From contig CADAXK010000010.1 in NCBI GenBank assembly GCA_902791865.1, positions 1-64,000 of the forward strand: a stretch of DNA of 64,000 bases, given 5' to 3'. Source of the stretch: an uncultured Bacteroidia bacterium (GTDB lineage: Bacteria > Bacteroidota > Bacteroidia > Bacteroidales > ML635J-15). The translations under genes and the position numbers were made by a program. Within the stretch, counting starts at the first letter, position 1, and each line of letters opens with the position of its first letter. The notes under the pieces were generated by a model. It did not search any database. It was not told where the DNA came from and saw only the letters and a list, made by a program, of their open reading frames with translations. Positions 54,801-61,377 of this stretch are shown one piece after another.

Positions 54801-57800
54801 TCTTGGGTGTACCGCGCTCTGCATACCTAAGGCGTAGCGAATCGACCTTTATGTCGCCCACCTGCTCGTCGAAGAAGTCGTCGGTTTCGGAAGCACTGTT
54901 GTATTCGCTTTCTTCGGTGGCTACGGTTGCATAAATCTCGTTCAATGAATATATTGCCTGTTCGGTGCTACGGCAGAGCGGTGCCGAAACATTATGCGAG
55001 TAGGTTCCATTTCCACTGCCGGCAATACCGCCCATAGGGCTCGAGAACGTTGGGAACACGCCGTAGTTTGCGCAGTTGGTTACGGTTGTTGTACTTTCTG
55101 CATTGCCGATGATACCGCCGGCCTTCTGCGTACTTGTTGCACTTATTTCGCCGATGTTCATACAGCCGACTATAGTACCGCCTGTTGCCGAAATACCGCC
55201 AGCGTACTCTTCGGAGCAATTTATTCGACCGGTATTGAGGCAAGCGGTGATTGTTGCTGCGCCTTCGGCCATTATTCCGCCCACATAGGCCCCACTAAGT
55301 TCGGCGTTGTTGGTGCAGTACATTATTGTTCCATCAGCCTTTCCTGCAATACCGCCCACCTTGGCTCCACCGCTAACTATTTTCAGGTTGTTGGTGCAGC
55401 CGCTTATGGTGGTTTGCATTGCATATCCTACAAGTCCACCAATATGATGCCCATCGTCTGACGATGACAATTCCTCACTACTTATTCCCGAAACCGTACA
55501 GTTTGAAATATAGGCTTGGTATGCATTCTGGCACAGCACGCCAAAATCGCCAGCGCCCTCCAAGGTTGCTGATGAATTCATTCGAAGGTTAAGATTGTCA
55601 ATATGTCCATCGGAGAAATTTGCAAATAGTCCTGTGAAAGTTTGATATGGTTGAACCGTTATTGTATTGTAGTTGCCATTAAGATTTCCTTTGAAATTGT
55701 CAATGCTGAAAGTTGTTCCTCCATCGGTAAATGACAAGTCGGATTCGAGCGAGAAATACATGTCCAGTCCGTAATCGGCAAGCATAACGCCCTTGTATGT
55801 TACTGTGCTTGGATTTTGCAGTGCATTTGAAAAATCCTGCCAGTCATTCATGTCGCCTATAAGAAGCGGATTGTTGGCACCACCAGCTGAGCTTTCGTCC
55901 AAAGCGGTACGGAACTCTGCAATCTCGCTGAAAGCTGTGTCGCCGTCATACACTGCGTATGCCTGGTAGTAGTAGGTTGTCTGCGATATAAGTCCGGTAA
56001 GTTGCTCTGAGAAAGTTGCGCCTGTGGATTGCGTTGTTATATTGTTGGGAAGGCTGGTTTCCGAGTTGCCCCACTTGAAGCCCGCTGCAATGTTCTCTGG
56101 CTCGCCTGCAAAGGTGATGGTGCCGTTGAGGGTTACCGAGGTAGAAGTCCTGTCGGAAACATTGGTGGTAACGCTTATAGGCATAAGTTTGTAGATGAAT
56201 ATGTTATCTACAGCTGCGGGTGGGTTGCTACCAGCGCTTTCATCATTACGCCAATAGAATACGAGGTAGTAGTTGCCGGCGCTGAGTGCTACAGTGCTTT
56301 CCGCGTTGCGCCATTGGTTATCGCTACTCGACATCTGTCCGTCATAGAGGTCAATCCAGCCGTCGGGTGTGGTGTTTGCATCTTCATAACCATCGCCAAT
56401 GACATTGCCTGCCGAAAGGTTTGGATTTTCAGATGCCGGGATTATGAAAGCACGCAGATAGTCCCAGCTTTCTTCGCCGATACATTTCCAGTCGAATAAT
56501 ATGTGGTAGTTTGAGGTTGAAGAAAGTTCGATTTCCTTGTAGGCATAAACCGACGATGCCGCGCCATTGTTGTAGTTGTATGATGAGTTGTCGTTGGTAA
56601 TGTAGAGGCTATTGGTTTCGGTAGAGCTGGCATCGCCGTTGCCGAGTCCTATAGTCCATTTGTTTGTCTGGTCACCGTTGTTGAGTGTCCATTCGTTCCA
56701 TTCTCCAGAGTTCTCAAAATCAGATTGGTAGATAATATCGTCGGAGTTGGTGTTGTTGTTAGCAGTGTTGCTTGCATCCTTTACACAGCGGACACTGAAC
56801 CCATAGGTCTTACTGCCGCGGCTTCTGCTCAGGCTAGTTCCGCTGTTGTCCACGCCACGGAGATATACGCGGGTATTACTTTCAATATCCTCGGTAGTGC
56901 TCCAGAAGCTAGTGGTGCTTCCGAAACCGCCGTAGTCGCCGGGGTAGTAATAGCCGGAAGGCAAAGCATTAAAACTGCTTGTACCAAAGTATTCCGATGC
57001 GGTCAATGTTCCTGCTGTCCATAAATTTGCATTTCCAGCAAGCATAGCACCAGCATTGGATTCTTCGCCCAAAGTTTCAACAAGTTGTGTCCATTCGGCA
57101 TTGCTCGGCAAGTGCCAGCCATCAGGGCAAATGCCCTGTACGCCGCTCGGATTGGCGTCGCTGCTTTCTGCGCCGTTCATTGCCGCCGGCCAGTTGTAGA
57201 GGTAGCCGTATGTTTCAAGATTTTGAGAATCACCATTCGGATAATAAAGGTATGGGTCGGTTTCGCTTTGTTCATTGCTTAGTGCAACGGTCATACTTCC
57301 TGAGTTGTCATATCTCAGGTTTTCTGCCATCCAAGTCTGTTCTCCGATAACAACATAGTCGTAGCTTCTGCCATCGCGGGTATCGGTGAATGAACCAGTT
57401 TGGTAGGAAGCGGTATTGACTGCATCCTTTACACAGCGGACACTATATGCATAATCCTTGCCGCTATATGCTTGACCATTGCTATTAGACAGAGTAGTGT
57501 AGTCATAGCTGATACCCTGATAAAACGCGCTGCTATTATTGAGTGCACTTTCGGTAGCACACCAAAAGTAGGTATTTCTTCCTATACCTTGGTAAGCACC
57601 ACCATAATATCCAGCAGGTAATGCATCGAAACCGCTAGCGCCAAAATAAGTGGAGTTGGTAAGTGCTTGTGCAGTCCACAAGTCAGAATGTCCAGCCAAT
57701 TGCGAACCCTTATCTGTGTCACCATCAAGAACATCTGCCAATTCTAACCATTCGTCAATGCTCGGCAAATGCCAGCCATTAGGACAAATACCCTGTACAC

Positions 57801-60800
57801 CGCTCGGGGTAGAAGCACTACTGCTCTCGCCATTCATTGCAGCCGTCCAGTTGTACAAATAGCCGTAGGTGGCAACATTGTCGGCATCGTCGTTAGGATT
57901 GTAGCGGTAGGCTTCTGTCGTGCTTGTCGAGCTCCCTAACGGTATGTTGCCTTCGTATCTCAGGTTTTCCGCCATCCATGTTTGATTGCCAATGGTAACA
58001 TACGAGTATGTTTTTCCATCGCGGTTATCGGTAAATGTATTGGCGTTAGTCTGTTGTTCCCTACTTACCACAATGTTATCGACTGCTGCTGGTGGGTTGT
58101 TACCATCACTACCATCATTTTTCCAGAAGAAAACAAGATAATATGTTCCTGTTACATCAATTGAGAGCGACTTTGTGTTATGCTGCCAGTCCGATTGTCC
58201 CGCCATTATTCCCGATTGACTATAGAGGTCGATCCAGCCGGTCGGCGCATCATTGTTACTACTCGTCATTCCGTTGGATTCTCCATCGGTTAAGTTAGGG
58301 CTAGCTGTTGTAGGAATAAAGAACGCCCTAAGGTTGTCGTAATTGCTTTCGCCATTTGCCATCCAGTCGAATTCGAACTGGTAGTTGCCAGCTTCGGTTA
58401 TTTCTATTTCGCGGTATGCGTAGGCGTAAGATGCCGATGAGTTAGTGTATTCGTTTCCGTTTCCGTTGGTTATGTAAAGAGATTTTTCAGCATTTGTCAT
58501 TGATGGAATACCAATCTCCCAGTAGTTTGTCTGTCCACCAGTATTAAGTGTCCAGTTAGCATTTTCGGTATCGTCCTCGAAATCGCATTGGAAGATAACA
58601 TTTCCGTTTTGGTTGTTAGCGGTATTGGATGGTACATATACGGGGCGTATGGGTAGACCATAACGGCGCATGATGGAGATAGGGCCAAAACCGTTAGATT
58701 CAAAGTATAAACCCTGTGCATCTGTCGGATTATTTGTATCAAGCGAATTTACCCAGTAGCTACCAGAACCCTCCTCCCAGACTTCATTTTCGAATTGGCG
58801 ACCTCCAGCTGCGGGTATAAAAATGGTATTGCTGTTTGGTCCTGTAACAATAATGCCATAGACTCCGTTTTGCGTAGTATAAGAATATTGGCACTCGGAA
58901 GTCAATTCCAGTATTTCGTCGTAGGTCGGCATTCTCCAGTTGCTGCCCAAGTTGGCTGTAGCGGCATCGTCGCTAGCCTGCAATACGGTAAGTTCGTCGG
59001 TAAAGCCACTGTTACCTAATGAAGCATCATTGCAGTATTTTGTTAATCCGGGCGCGTCGTCGGCCTCGCCTGCGGCGTATGTATAACTTGCCCAATCGTA
59101 TATGGTCTTGGTCGTGGTTTCGCCCCAAGCGAAATAAGTTCCGAAATCTTCGGGCCTTTCGGCACCAACATTCATAGTTGCCCACAATGTTCCGCTCGTC
59201 AGTCCGAGGTCAACGTAGCTGAAAGTCGGGTTGGTAGCGGTAAACCCAAACTTAATCTGGCTCTTGACATTCGCTACATCAAGGGCGGTAGTGCCATTGA
59301 GATAGGTCGGGTCTATGTCGGTACTATAGTCGGAATAATATATGGCCTGGGCTGTTGCACTGAATACACGGAAACTCAAACTGGTAGCTTCAATTACGGT
59401 ATTATCGTCAGCTACAATGATAATATTGTGCAAACCGTCGTATTCAAAAGGAGTATTAAGTTCGATTTCTGTCCACTCGTCAGATAAAAATGTAACTTCA
59501 CCCGAAAATACAAGGTCTCCTGGATCGACAAATTCCCAGTCGTTTGTGCTGGTAAAAGTTTGCCTGTCGGTATTATACATATACAAGTCGATTGTACGGG
59601 TTGTTTCATAACTGGTGTTGTAGAATGCAACGCTTTCGATGGTTCCTGCCCGTCCTATTTCGGCGTATGTATAAATCTGCTGCGAGAAAGAGTAGTCGTA
59701 GTATGAGTTGACTGGCAGATTCTGGTTTGTAGAGTTGCCTGCGCCTATGGTTATCCAATTGACACTGTCGCCAGATGTTTGGGATGATGAATCCATAAAC
59801 CCAAATTTAATCTGGTTCTTAACAGACCCAATACTACTGGCAGTGACAGCGCTGAGATCGGTTGCGTCGTAGTCGGTATAATCGCTGTAAACATATATGG
59901 ACTGACCTGTAGCTTCAAATGCACTAAAATTCATAGCACTTTCGTAATTTCCAGTATTATCGTCAACTACTACGATAATGTTGCCCGTACCATCATATTC
60001 AAAAGGAGTATTAAGCTCGATTTCCGTCCACTCGCTAACTAAAAAAGTAACTTCACCCGAAAATACAAGATTGCTTGAACTTACAGATTCCCAATCGTCT
60101 AGGTCGGAAAAATTTTGCTTGTAAGTACTAACCATATACAGATTGATTGTACGAGTCATTTGCGGATTGCCGTTGTATAATGCAATTTTTGTGATTGTTC
60201 CCGTCCTGTCAATTTCCGCATTGGTATAAATTTGCTGCGACAGAGAATAATTGTATTCACCATTGACTGGCAATTCTCCGATGGAAGAATCATCACTACC
60301 TATTGTCACCCAACTAACATTGCCGCCAGTGCTGGTGCCGCCTTCGGTGTGCAAAGATTCGTATGAGTTGGCAACAATCCAATGTTCTCCGTTTTCCTGA
60401 GAGCGCACGCAAGCCTGGTAGTAGTAGTCGGCATCGGGCATCAGGTAGTTAAGTTGAGCCCTGAACTCACCTGCATCAGCATCTACCACATAGCCTTCAA
60501 TAAAATCTCCTGACATTGTATTTTCGATGGTAATTTGCTGTACCATCATTTCCAGCATAGTAGGATCTGAGGAATAGATGAAACCGACCTTGTCAATAGT
60601 TGCCGATGAGTATGGTGTAACCGTACCTATAAGGGTTGCGTCAGTGGATGACACTTCGGCGGTTTGCATCGTGGTGACGGTGTATGTAGTGCTGCCAGAG
60701 CCAGAGGTTTGGTACTCGTATATATTGCTTAATGTGCCAGCAGCATCATCGCGCACCTGAAAGTAGTAGGTGGTGTTGGATTGCAAACCTGTAACATTGA

Positions 60801-61101
60801 TTTGGAAAGAACTGCCGTTCACAACTCCCGAGTTGCCCATCATTAATGTGGACTGGTCGTTTTCCGTACCGTAATAGGCGAACAGGGTTGTGTTGTCGGC
60901 AATATCGGTGGTAGTACCTCCGATTAAAACCTCGTTTTGGTTAACCTCAGTTACATCAGTGATGACAATATCCTGCCCGAAAGCGCCCAACGACACAATA
61001 AGCAAAAATGCTACACAAAAAGCTGTAGCAAAGAAATTTGAGTGGATTTTGCCCATATTTTCTCTGTTTTTTGTAGAAAAGTTCATATATAAATTCTTCA
61101 T
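42853..61101 (-). CDS. Giant 6,082-aa T9SS-exported adhesin with FISUMP, GLUG, SprB-like, HYR-like and CDSYEW repeats
   Basis: An uninterrupted 18.2-kb frame. Approximate residue positions: signal peptide 16-43 (GKIHSNFFATAFCVAFLLIV); Fn3-like domains to about 255; two tandem jelly-roll-like domains (IYTNAEIDRTGTITKIALYN and a near-copy) 265-620; FISUMP-type domain with YVDLGLTSGTLWATMNVGA 627-823; a cleaved-adhesin-like domain; WMAENL-type FISUMP domains at 1019-1227 and 1233-1444; GLUG motifs about 1854-2034; FISUMP domains at 2424-2630, 2726-2926 and 3118-3319; SprB-like and PKD-like repeats 3371-5034, interrupted by five HYR-like units 3821-4261 (DNCGWTITRTYTI); five CDSYEW repeats 5038-5291; a carboxypeptidase-regulatory-like domain 5293-5370; a propeller-like region; Fn3 domains; and a T9SS type A tail (TLYPNPTYGQFFIEGQRIAV, GLYNIRIISAEGETATRR). 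It is certainly exported and surface-exposed; adhesion is inferred. Confidence 0.88.
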   Translation of the reverse strand: MKNLYMNFSTKNRENMGKIHSNFFATAFCVAFLLIVSLGAFGQDIVITDVTEVNQNEVLIGGTTTDIADNTTLFAYYGTENDQSTLMMGNSGVVNGSSFQINVTGLQSNTTYYFQVRDDAAGTLSNIYEYQTSGSGSTTYTVTTMQTAEVSSTDATLIGTVTPYSSATIDKVGFIYSSDPTMLEMMVQQITIENTMSGDFIEGYVVDADAGEFRAQLNYLMPDADYYYQACVRSQENGEHWIVANSYESLHTEGGTSTGGNVSWVTIGSDDSSIGELPVNGEYNYSLSQQIYTNAEIDRTGTITKIALYNGNPQMTRTINLYMVSTYKQNFSDLDDWESVSSSNLVFSGEVTFLVSEWTEIELNTPFEYDGTGNIIVVVDDNTGNYESAMNFSAFEATGQSIYVYSDYTDYDATDLSAVTASSIGSVKNQIKFGFMDSSSQTSGDSVNWITIGAGNSTNQNLPVNSYYDYSFSQQIYTYAEIGRAGTIESVAFYNTSYETTRTIDLYMYNTDRQTFTSTNDWEFVDPGDLVFSGEVTFLSDEWTEIELNTPFEYDGLHNIIIVADDNTVIEATSLSFRVFSATAQAIYYSDYSTDIDPTYLNGTTALDVANVKSQIKFGFTATNPTFSYVDLGLTSGTLWATMNVGAERPEDFGTYFAWGETTTKTIYDWASYTYAAGEADDAPGLTKYCNDASLGNSGFTDELTVLQASDDAATANLGSNWRMPTYDEILELTSECQYSYTTQNGVYGIIVTGPNSNTIFIPAAGGRQFENEVWEEGSGSYWVNSLDTNNPTDAQGLYFESNGFGPISIMRRYGLPIRPVYVPSNTANNQNGNVIFQCDFEDDTENANWTLNTGGQTNYWEIGIPSMTNAEKSLYITNGNGNEYTNSSASYAYAYREIEITEAGNYQFEFDWMANGESNYDNLRAFFIPTTASPNLTDGESNGMTSSNNDAPTGWIDLYSQSGIMAGQSDWQHNTKSLSIDVTGTYYLVFFWKNDGSDGNNPPAAVDNIVVSREQQTNANTFTDNRDGKTYSYVTIGNQTWMAENLRYEGNIPLGSSTSTTEAYRYNPNDDADNVATYGYLYNWTAAMNGESSSASTPSGVQGICPNGWHLPSIDEWLELADVLDGDTDKGSQLAGHSDLWTAQALTNSTYFGASGFDALPAGYYGGAYQGIGRNTYFWCATESALNNSSAFYQGISYDYTTLSNSNGQAYSGKDYAYSVRCVKDAVNTASYQTGSFTDTRDGRSYDYVVIGEQTWMAENLRYDNSGSMTVALSNEQSETDPYLYYPNGDSQNLETYGYLYNWPAAMNGAESSDANPSGVQGICPDGWHLPSNAEWTQLVETLGEESNAGAMLAGNANLWTAGTLTASEYFGTSSFNALPSGYYYPGDYGGFGSTTSFWSTTEDIESNTRVYLRGVDNSGTSLSRSRGSKTYGFSVRCVKDASNTANNNTNSDDIIYQSDFENSGEWNEWTLNNGDQTNKWTIGLGNGDASSTETNSLYITNDNSSYNYNNGAASSVYAYKEIELSSTSNYHILFDWKCIGEESWDYLRAFIIPASENPNLSAGNVIGDGYEDANTTPDGWIDLYDGQMSSSDNQWRNAESTVALSAGNYYLVFYWRNDESAGSNPPAAVDNIFIYKLMPISVTTNVSDRTSTSVTLNGTITFAGEPENIAAGFKWGNSETSLPNNITTQSTGATFSEQLTGLISQTTYYYQAYAVYDGDTAFSEIAEFRTALDESSAGGANNPLLIGDMNDWQDFSNALQNPSTVTYKGVMLADYGLDMYFSLESDLSFTDGGTTFSIDNFKGNLNGNYNTITVQPYQTFTGLFANFSDGHIDNLNLRMNSSATLEGAGDFGVLCQNAYQAYISNCTVSGISSEELSSSDDGHHIGGLVGYAMQTTISGCTNNLKIVSGGAKVGGIAGKADGTIMYCTNNAELSGAYVGGIMAEGAATITACLNTGRINCSEEYAGGISATGGTIVGCMNIGEISATSTQKAGGIIGNAESTTTVTNCANYGVFPTFSSPMGGIAGSGNGTYSHNVSAPLCRSTEQAIYSLNEIYATVATEESEYNSASETDDFFDEQVGDIKVDSLRLRYAERGTPKTTAEITGSQLSGSLSSQYWDFTEDLYPKPQYITETSQTIVARIPIYLGPHQSVFGVWEDFTMPTSIDGRQITWASNDNAISISGGTATVTRPASGEDDIDVQITADYDGYTKTFVVRVIAPKHIPVYTGDASQDSVINLTGEFDNDTEGTTYAYDYGFQYSTTSADLSENVTTVQSTNLNHTFFDGRAFSYPLANIPEGTMIYYRAYATTADGTEYGDIMTHKALGAPVVVAKYPMWRTDNSATILFDITLNEEEDFNELENAFYYGTERNNLSLSSYIYYDEDNDNYSVNLHDLAAETKYYYVAEVTNDYGTTRSDTLEFLTYGTMTDSSDYTHYYTIQIGDQTWMAQNLKSVGQGLSLGTTTSETDPYYYYVNGDEANTDEYGYLYNWAAAMNGASSSSDNPSGVQGICPNGWHLPSNAEWTQLSDYLGGTGNAGAMLSGQPAGEDQYWQTGTLTESVYFGKSGFNALPAGDYSDPYNNFGINATFWTATERNSYNANNNTITNTETYVSPGNATKSTGYAVRCVKNLDIIVATNNATNITPTSAVLNGSISNAASSGITARGFMFGTDSENLSQNLQSTDNTADFTYTLSDLTTATTYYFKAYATINGETMYGDVKAFMIPSGVYNNYGYVDLGLPSGTLWATTNVGASTPEGFGDYYAWGETEPKSEYTWSTYQHATGTTDDNVRFTKYCTDAAYGENGFVDNLTTLELEDDVAATNWGTGWRMPMHDEISELVDNCTWVWDEPNGIGGYRVTGRNGNSIFLPASGLYHESTLISDGTVAYYWSNTLGQEPIMSSTIAMFTNNYHVDGIYRYFGLSVRAIFQKSPTVMTNSATNITTTTATLQGKIASSGISDVTARGFIYGSDSENLTDSIASTDNTDEFTASISNLESGRRYYFKAFAANNDGVSYGTLRSFRTLGPPNVTMYYPVWRDTTSVSLKASVEAIGEINTNKFYIGTERSSLAEANEEVIFSNSDSTITINVYGLLPKTLYWAVAESGDEYGSSRGDTISFYTYGHFKDVRDNTDYKTIKIGDQTWMAENLRYAGDLSIGNDTSSTVAYCYYPNGDESNAETYGYLYNWKAAMNGGNSSDANPSGVQGICPDGWHLPSNAEWTQLETALGSTKTGSKLAGSASTWICNYVSCDMLSDKSFGYSGFNAVPSGVYYQNYYVFGQEVAFWSATQFNETNIYTRYLYTNRTELATSDNETVNGYNVRCVKVSTIYAYDTVNYCGEQYTFGTQTLTATGDYEETFTLGTDKDSIVYLHLTMYPALTATINEFSNGCYGANNGYVEVTAAGGAGTYTYNWNTPDAQTTARVNNLGAGEYAVTVTDAAMCTATVSQTLTAPTELTVTINGNNPNCYGDETTLTASANGGTTDYTYVWSSGESTSSITVSPTATTTYTVTVTDANNCSVAASKNIVVNTQLTVSVSGDTQVQCFGDNTATLTANADGGSMAMGYTYTWSNSQSGQNITGVGAGTYSVTVTDGNGCTASANATVTGPTAALSASISATNTTLTCSNLSSTLTATPTGGTEDYTYSWSNSGSNNTTEVTSPGSYTVVVTDAHGCSTDAAQTITEDKTAPTVTIDNTETELNCNRTSIALTATGNGASYVWSNGETNAATTVTTPDTYTVTATGSNGCTNETSIAITKVENPTVEVTAGEILCNGATTTFTANVSNGRAPYTFRWQDNSTEQTLNAQAGTYNVTITDSNGCTASTSTTVNVNDQTVPELTGTWPSNITGQNNCFANADISGLLSNDAVEALYEDCSGITVSHTDANTSTDNCGWTITRTYTIQDPYGNTVEPNPTMSVSGSDQSAPELTGTWPANITGQDNCFANADISGLMSDDNVAGLYSDGCGGTVTVSHSDASTLTDNCGWTITRTYTIRDACGNETTNTMSVSGSDQSEPALAGTWPDNITGQDNCFANADLSGLISDDEAAAQYIDGCGGSVTVSHSDANTLTDNCGWTITRTYTITNACGTNSTTITQSVSGSDQSAPTLSGTWPANIIAQNNCFANADVSGLMSDDDVADLYSDDCGGNISVTHTDANTTTDNCGWTITRTYTISDVCGNEVTKTQSVSGSDETAPTIGDDNLDRQLTSTNCVFTVPDLTGEVRNIASDNCTANGNLAVSQNITAGTEITTATTVVVTVTDQCGNNSTKQIELTLPEELTTSLSANPATIACNGGTTSITNTPDGGTAPYQYFWSNSTNEQNLADVSAGTYTVTVRDNNGCSVVESLEITQPNALSTSLSATSILCNGQTSNITNTVAGGTPNYTYNWNNGSSTQNLEGVGGGTYSVTVTDANNCIATATITIDEPAELTSSLSAGTIACNGSTTDITNTVTGGTTPITYEWNNGANTQNLTGVVAGTYSVTVRDNNSCSVVREITITQPNVLAVSVDAGSVACNGSTTTASAVVSGGTEPYEYQWSNSATTQTITDIIAGTYSVTVTDDNGCSTNAFTTITQPEELSVSISGPTSVCENTTTTLTANVQGGTADFTYSWSNSATTSSITTPQLTTATEYSVTVTDANNCSASASVNVEIGDTPGITIADVTPICVGGNTMLQANVSNAGTGYTVEWSSTDTGAGLPADITTDAITVAPTSAGTYTYTVSLTATSCSDGQPYENSTQVQLLVNELPTASITNNTNETAITCTITEISLTATGGTAYQWSNGGAIADNNITSAGTYIVTVTDANGCSNTESTTITEDVTVPAVSINNTTGTALLTCTTTTINVEATGTGTSYLWSNEVTTATNAITTGGTYTVTATADNGCTSTSAIEITPNADAPTVSITNNSDTTVLTCSLTSINVTATGSGTSYEWSNGANTAENTLTAPGTYTVTATAGNGCSASEQITITQDIAAPEIIASATDSTICQGASTTISATGGNFYTWSPETGLPTTVGASITATPTETITYTVTGIGTNGCTGSGEITITVNQPTSSEFSDTACDSYEWNNLTYTETGDFTQTFINANGCDSVVTLHLTINHSSTGIDEQTACDSYEWIDGVTYTESTDVPTFTLRNAEGCDSVVTLHLTINTPTESNDTVTVCDSYEWNGTTYTETGNYQVTLPNANANGCDSIANLFLTINHAVTGIDRQEACETFTWIDGNTYTESTDSTNAPTFTLQNTEGCDSVVSLYLVVNHSTTSEVSAQMCSGVPYTYEGETFTEAGTYTVTLTNSHGCDSIVTLTITYANNCGGIVSGVVTDENSGEPISNARVTVGNQVTRTNAEGEYSIEVLRGRKALRVSATGYISYSNMVDIQSDTAFNISLNAPHIETDVDSLTVSSYPYLEQSDSITLINTGSGTLVWSSITEYDNLALVEDSVIQQRSNTRSLWDSIQTFATRENAEQAIATDGFFIYTSSWMRPGEFNRYTPNGEYVETFYIENVGSIRNLSYDGTNFYGTEGTNIIFKLDLDNQTLVDSIETDIQEIRHCSFNKQDGSLLAGSWNSLYRIDIENGTSEQIRSDLANVYSSAFDNLSPGGPYLWLFSQTSQNNGPSAYIRQFNISTGEYTSKTHYLDDINLTNSSLAGGICASEYICEGKFVLLADVQNPTGSNTIATYEIGRTNNVVRTGKKSGSIAPNSSENISVKASATETGDYSATIRYRAAVMGAYSRDIDVNIAAVAPECDAVQQISIATDTFRTVTLEWQPVELGNYESVSYLVFNTASQFAIDTVSGTTITYDGLPVGNHCFCVMALSQAGYTCLSEASDTVCAEIEPVPCNVALAVEATNDGESIFLTWNKPVGVEYFRIHRDDNAIEEVLYDDSFVDTNVVPEVTYCYTVIAYFEGGICDEVVGTACTKIVSGVCAESPVLQIEAVGYSVHLNWTATSDSYTYKIFRNDVAIGMTTDTTYFDNVNPGYNYCYKVESLCEYGMFTYSNEECVFVEVISEDENGQGSGDGDAIDEWTADNLTLYPNPTYGQFFIEGQRIAVVQIFNASGMLVTEIENTEDERITINCDGWNPGLYNIRIISAEGETATRRVTIFR
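45235..45990 (-). repeat. Five tandem CDSYEW...GCDSVVTLHLTIN units in the giant adhesin
   Basis: Units of about 50-55 residues run from ACDSYEWNNLTYTETGDF to CSGVPYTYEGETFTEAGTYT. Each starts with a Cys (ACDSYEW, ACDSYEWIDG, VCDSYEW, ACETFTWIDG, MCSGVPY) and ends with GCDS(V/I) and a hydrophobic strand. The paired cysteines could form one disulfide per unit outside the cell. Confidence 0.75.
48530..49640 (-). repeat. Tandem HYR-like units with a DNA period of 267-270 bp
   Basis: The GGCCAAGTGCC-type landmark occurs at about 48791, 49061, 49328 and 49595, and a fifth, partial unit lies near 48540. The protein units share NCGWTITRTYTI, SVSGSDQS and QDNCFANADISGL. Neighbouring units are so alike at the DNA level that recombination between them would change unit number. 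Confidence 0.8.
59222..60310 (-). repeat. Two-copy tandem duplication (period about 555 bp) near the N-terminus of the giant adhesin
   Basis: Landmark TAACTTCACCCGAAAATACA recurs with an offset of about 555 bases (59493 and 60048). The protein copies share SQQIYT, LVFSGEVTF, SEWTEIELNTPFEYDG or DEWTEIELNTPFEYDG, and a VKNQIKFGF or VKSQIKFGF ending. Confidence 0.8.
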
Positions 61102-61138
61102 TCTCCTAATGTTAAATATTGCATAAAGTTAAAAAGGA

Positions 61139-61146
61139 CAAAGTTA
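61139..61146 (-). promoter_or_regulatory. Candidate -7 element of the giant adhesin gene
   Basis: On the minus strand this reads TAACTTTG. It lies about 38 bases before the ATG at 61101. AGGAGA immediately before that ATG is one of few SD-like strings in the window, but it is too close to be a normal Shine-Dalgarno sequence. Confidence 0.4.
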
Positions 61147-61158
61147 AGAAAAAAAATT

Positions 61159-61377
61159 GATTTACGAAGTACGATTTTCGATTGATTTGAAATTTGGCTA
61201 CGCCGAGCTAAAGGTTGAGGATTTGATGGCTATGCCATTTGAAGATTTGAAAGATTTGAAAATTTGAAGAATCAAGCCATGGCACGATTGTACAAAAGTT
61301 TTTGGTTTAAGATTCAAGATTCAACAATTCAAGGTTCAGCGAATCGAAAATCGTAAATCGAAAATCGTAAATCCTCT
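61159..61377. repeat. Intergenic repeat mosaic between the giant adhesin and the PorU2-like gene
   Basis: Modules in order: TTTACGAAGTACGATTTTCG; GGCTACGCCGAGCTAAAGG (about 61196-61214); GATTTGAAGATTTGAAAG runs; CCATGGCACGATTGTACAA (about 61277-61295); CAAGATTCAAGATTCAAC-type runs; and ATCGAAAATCGTAAATCG to the stop codon of the next gene. Every one has a counterpart in at least one other gap of the window. Confidence 0.75.
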
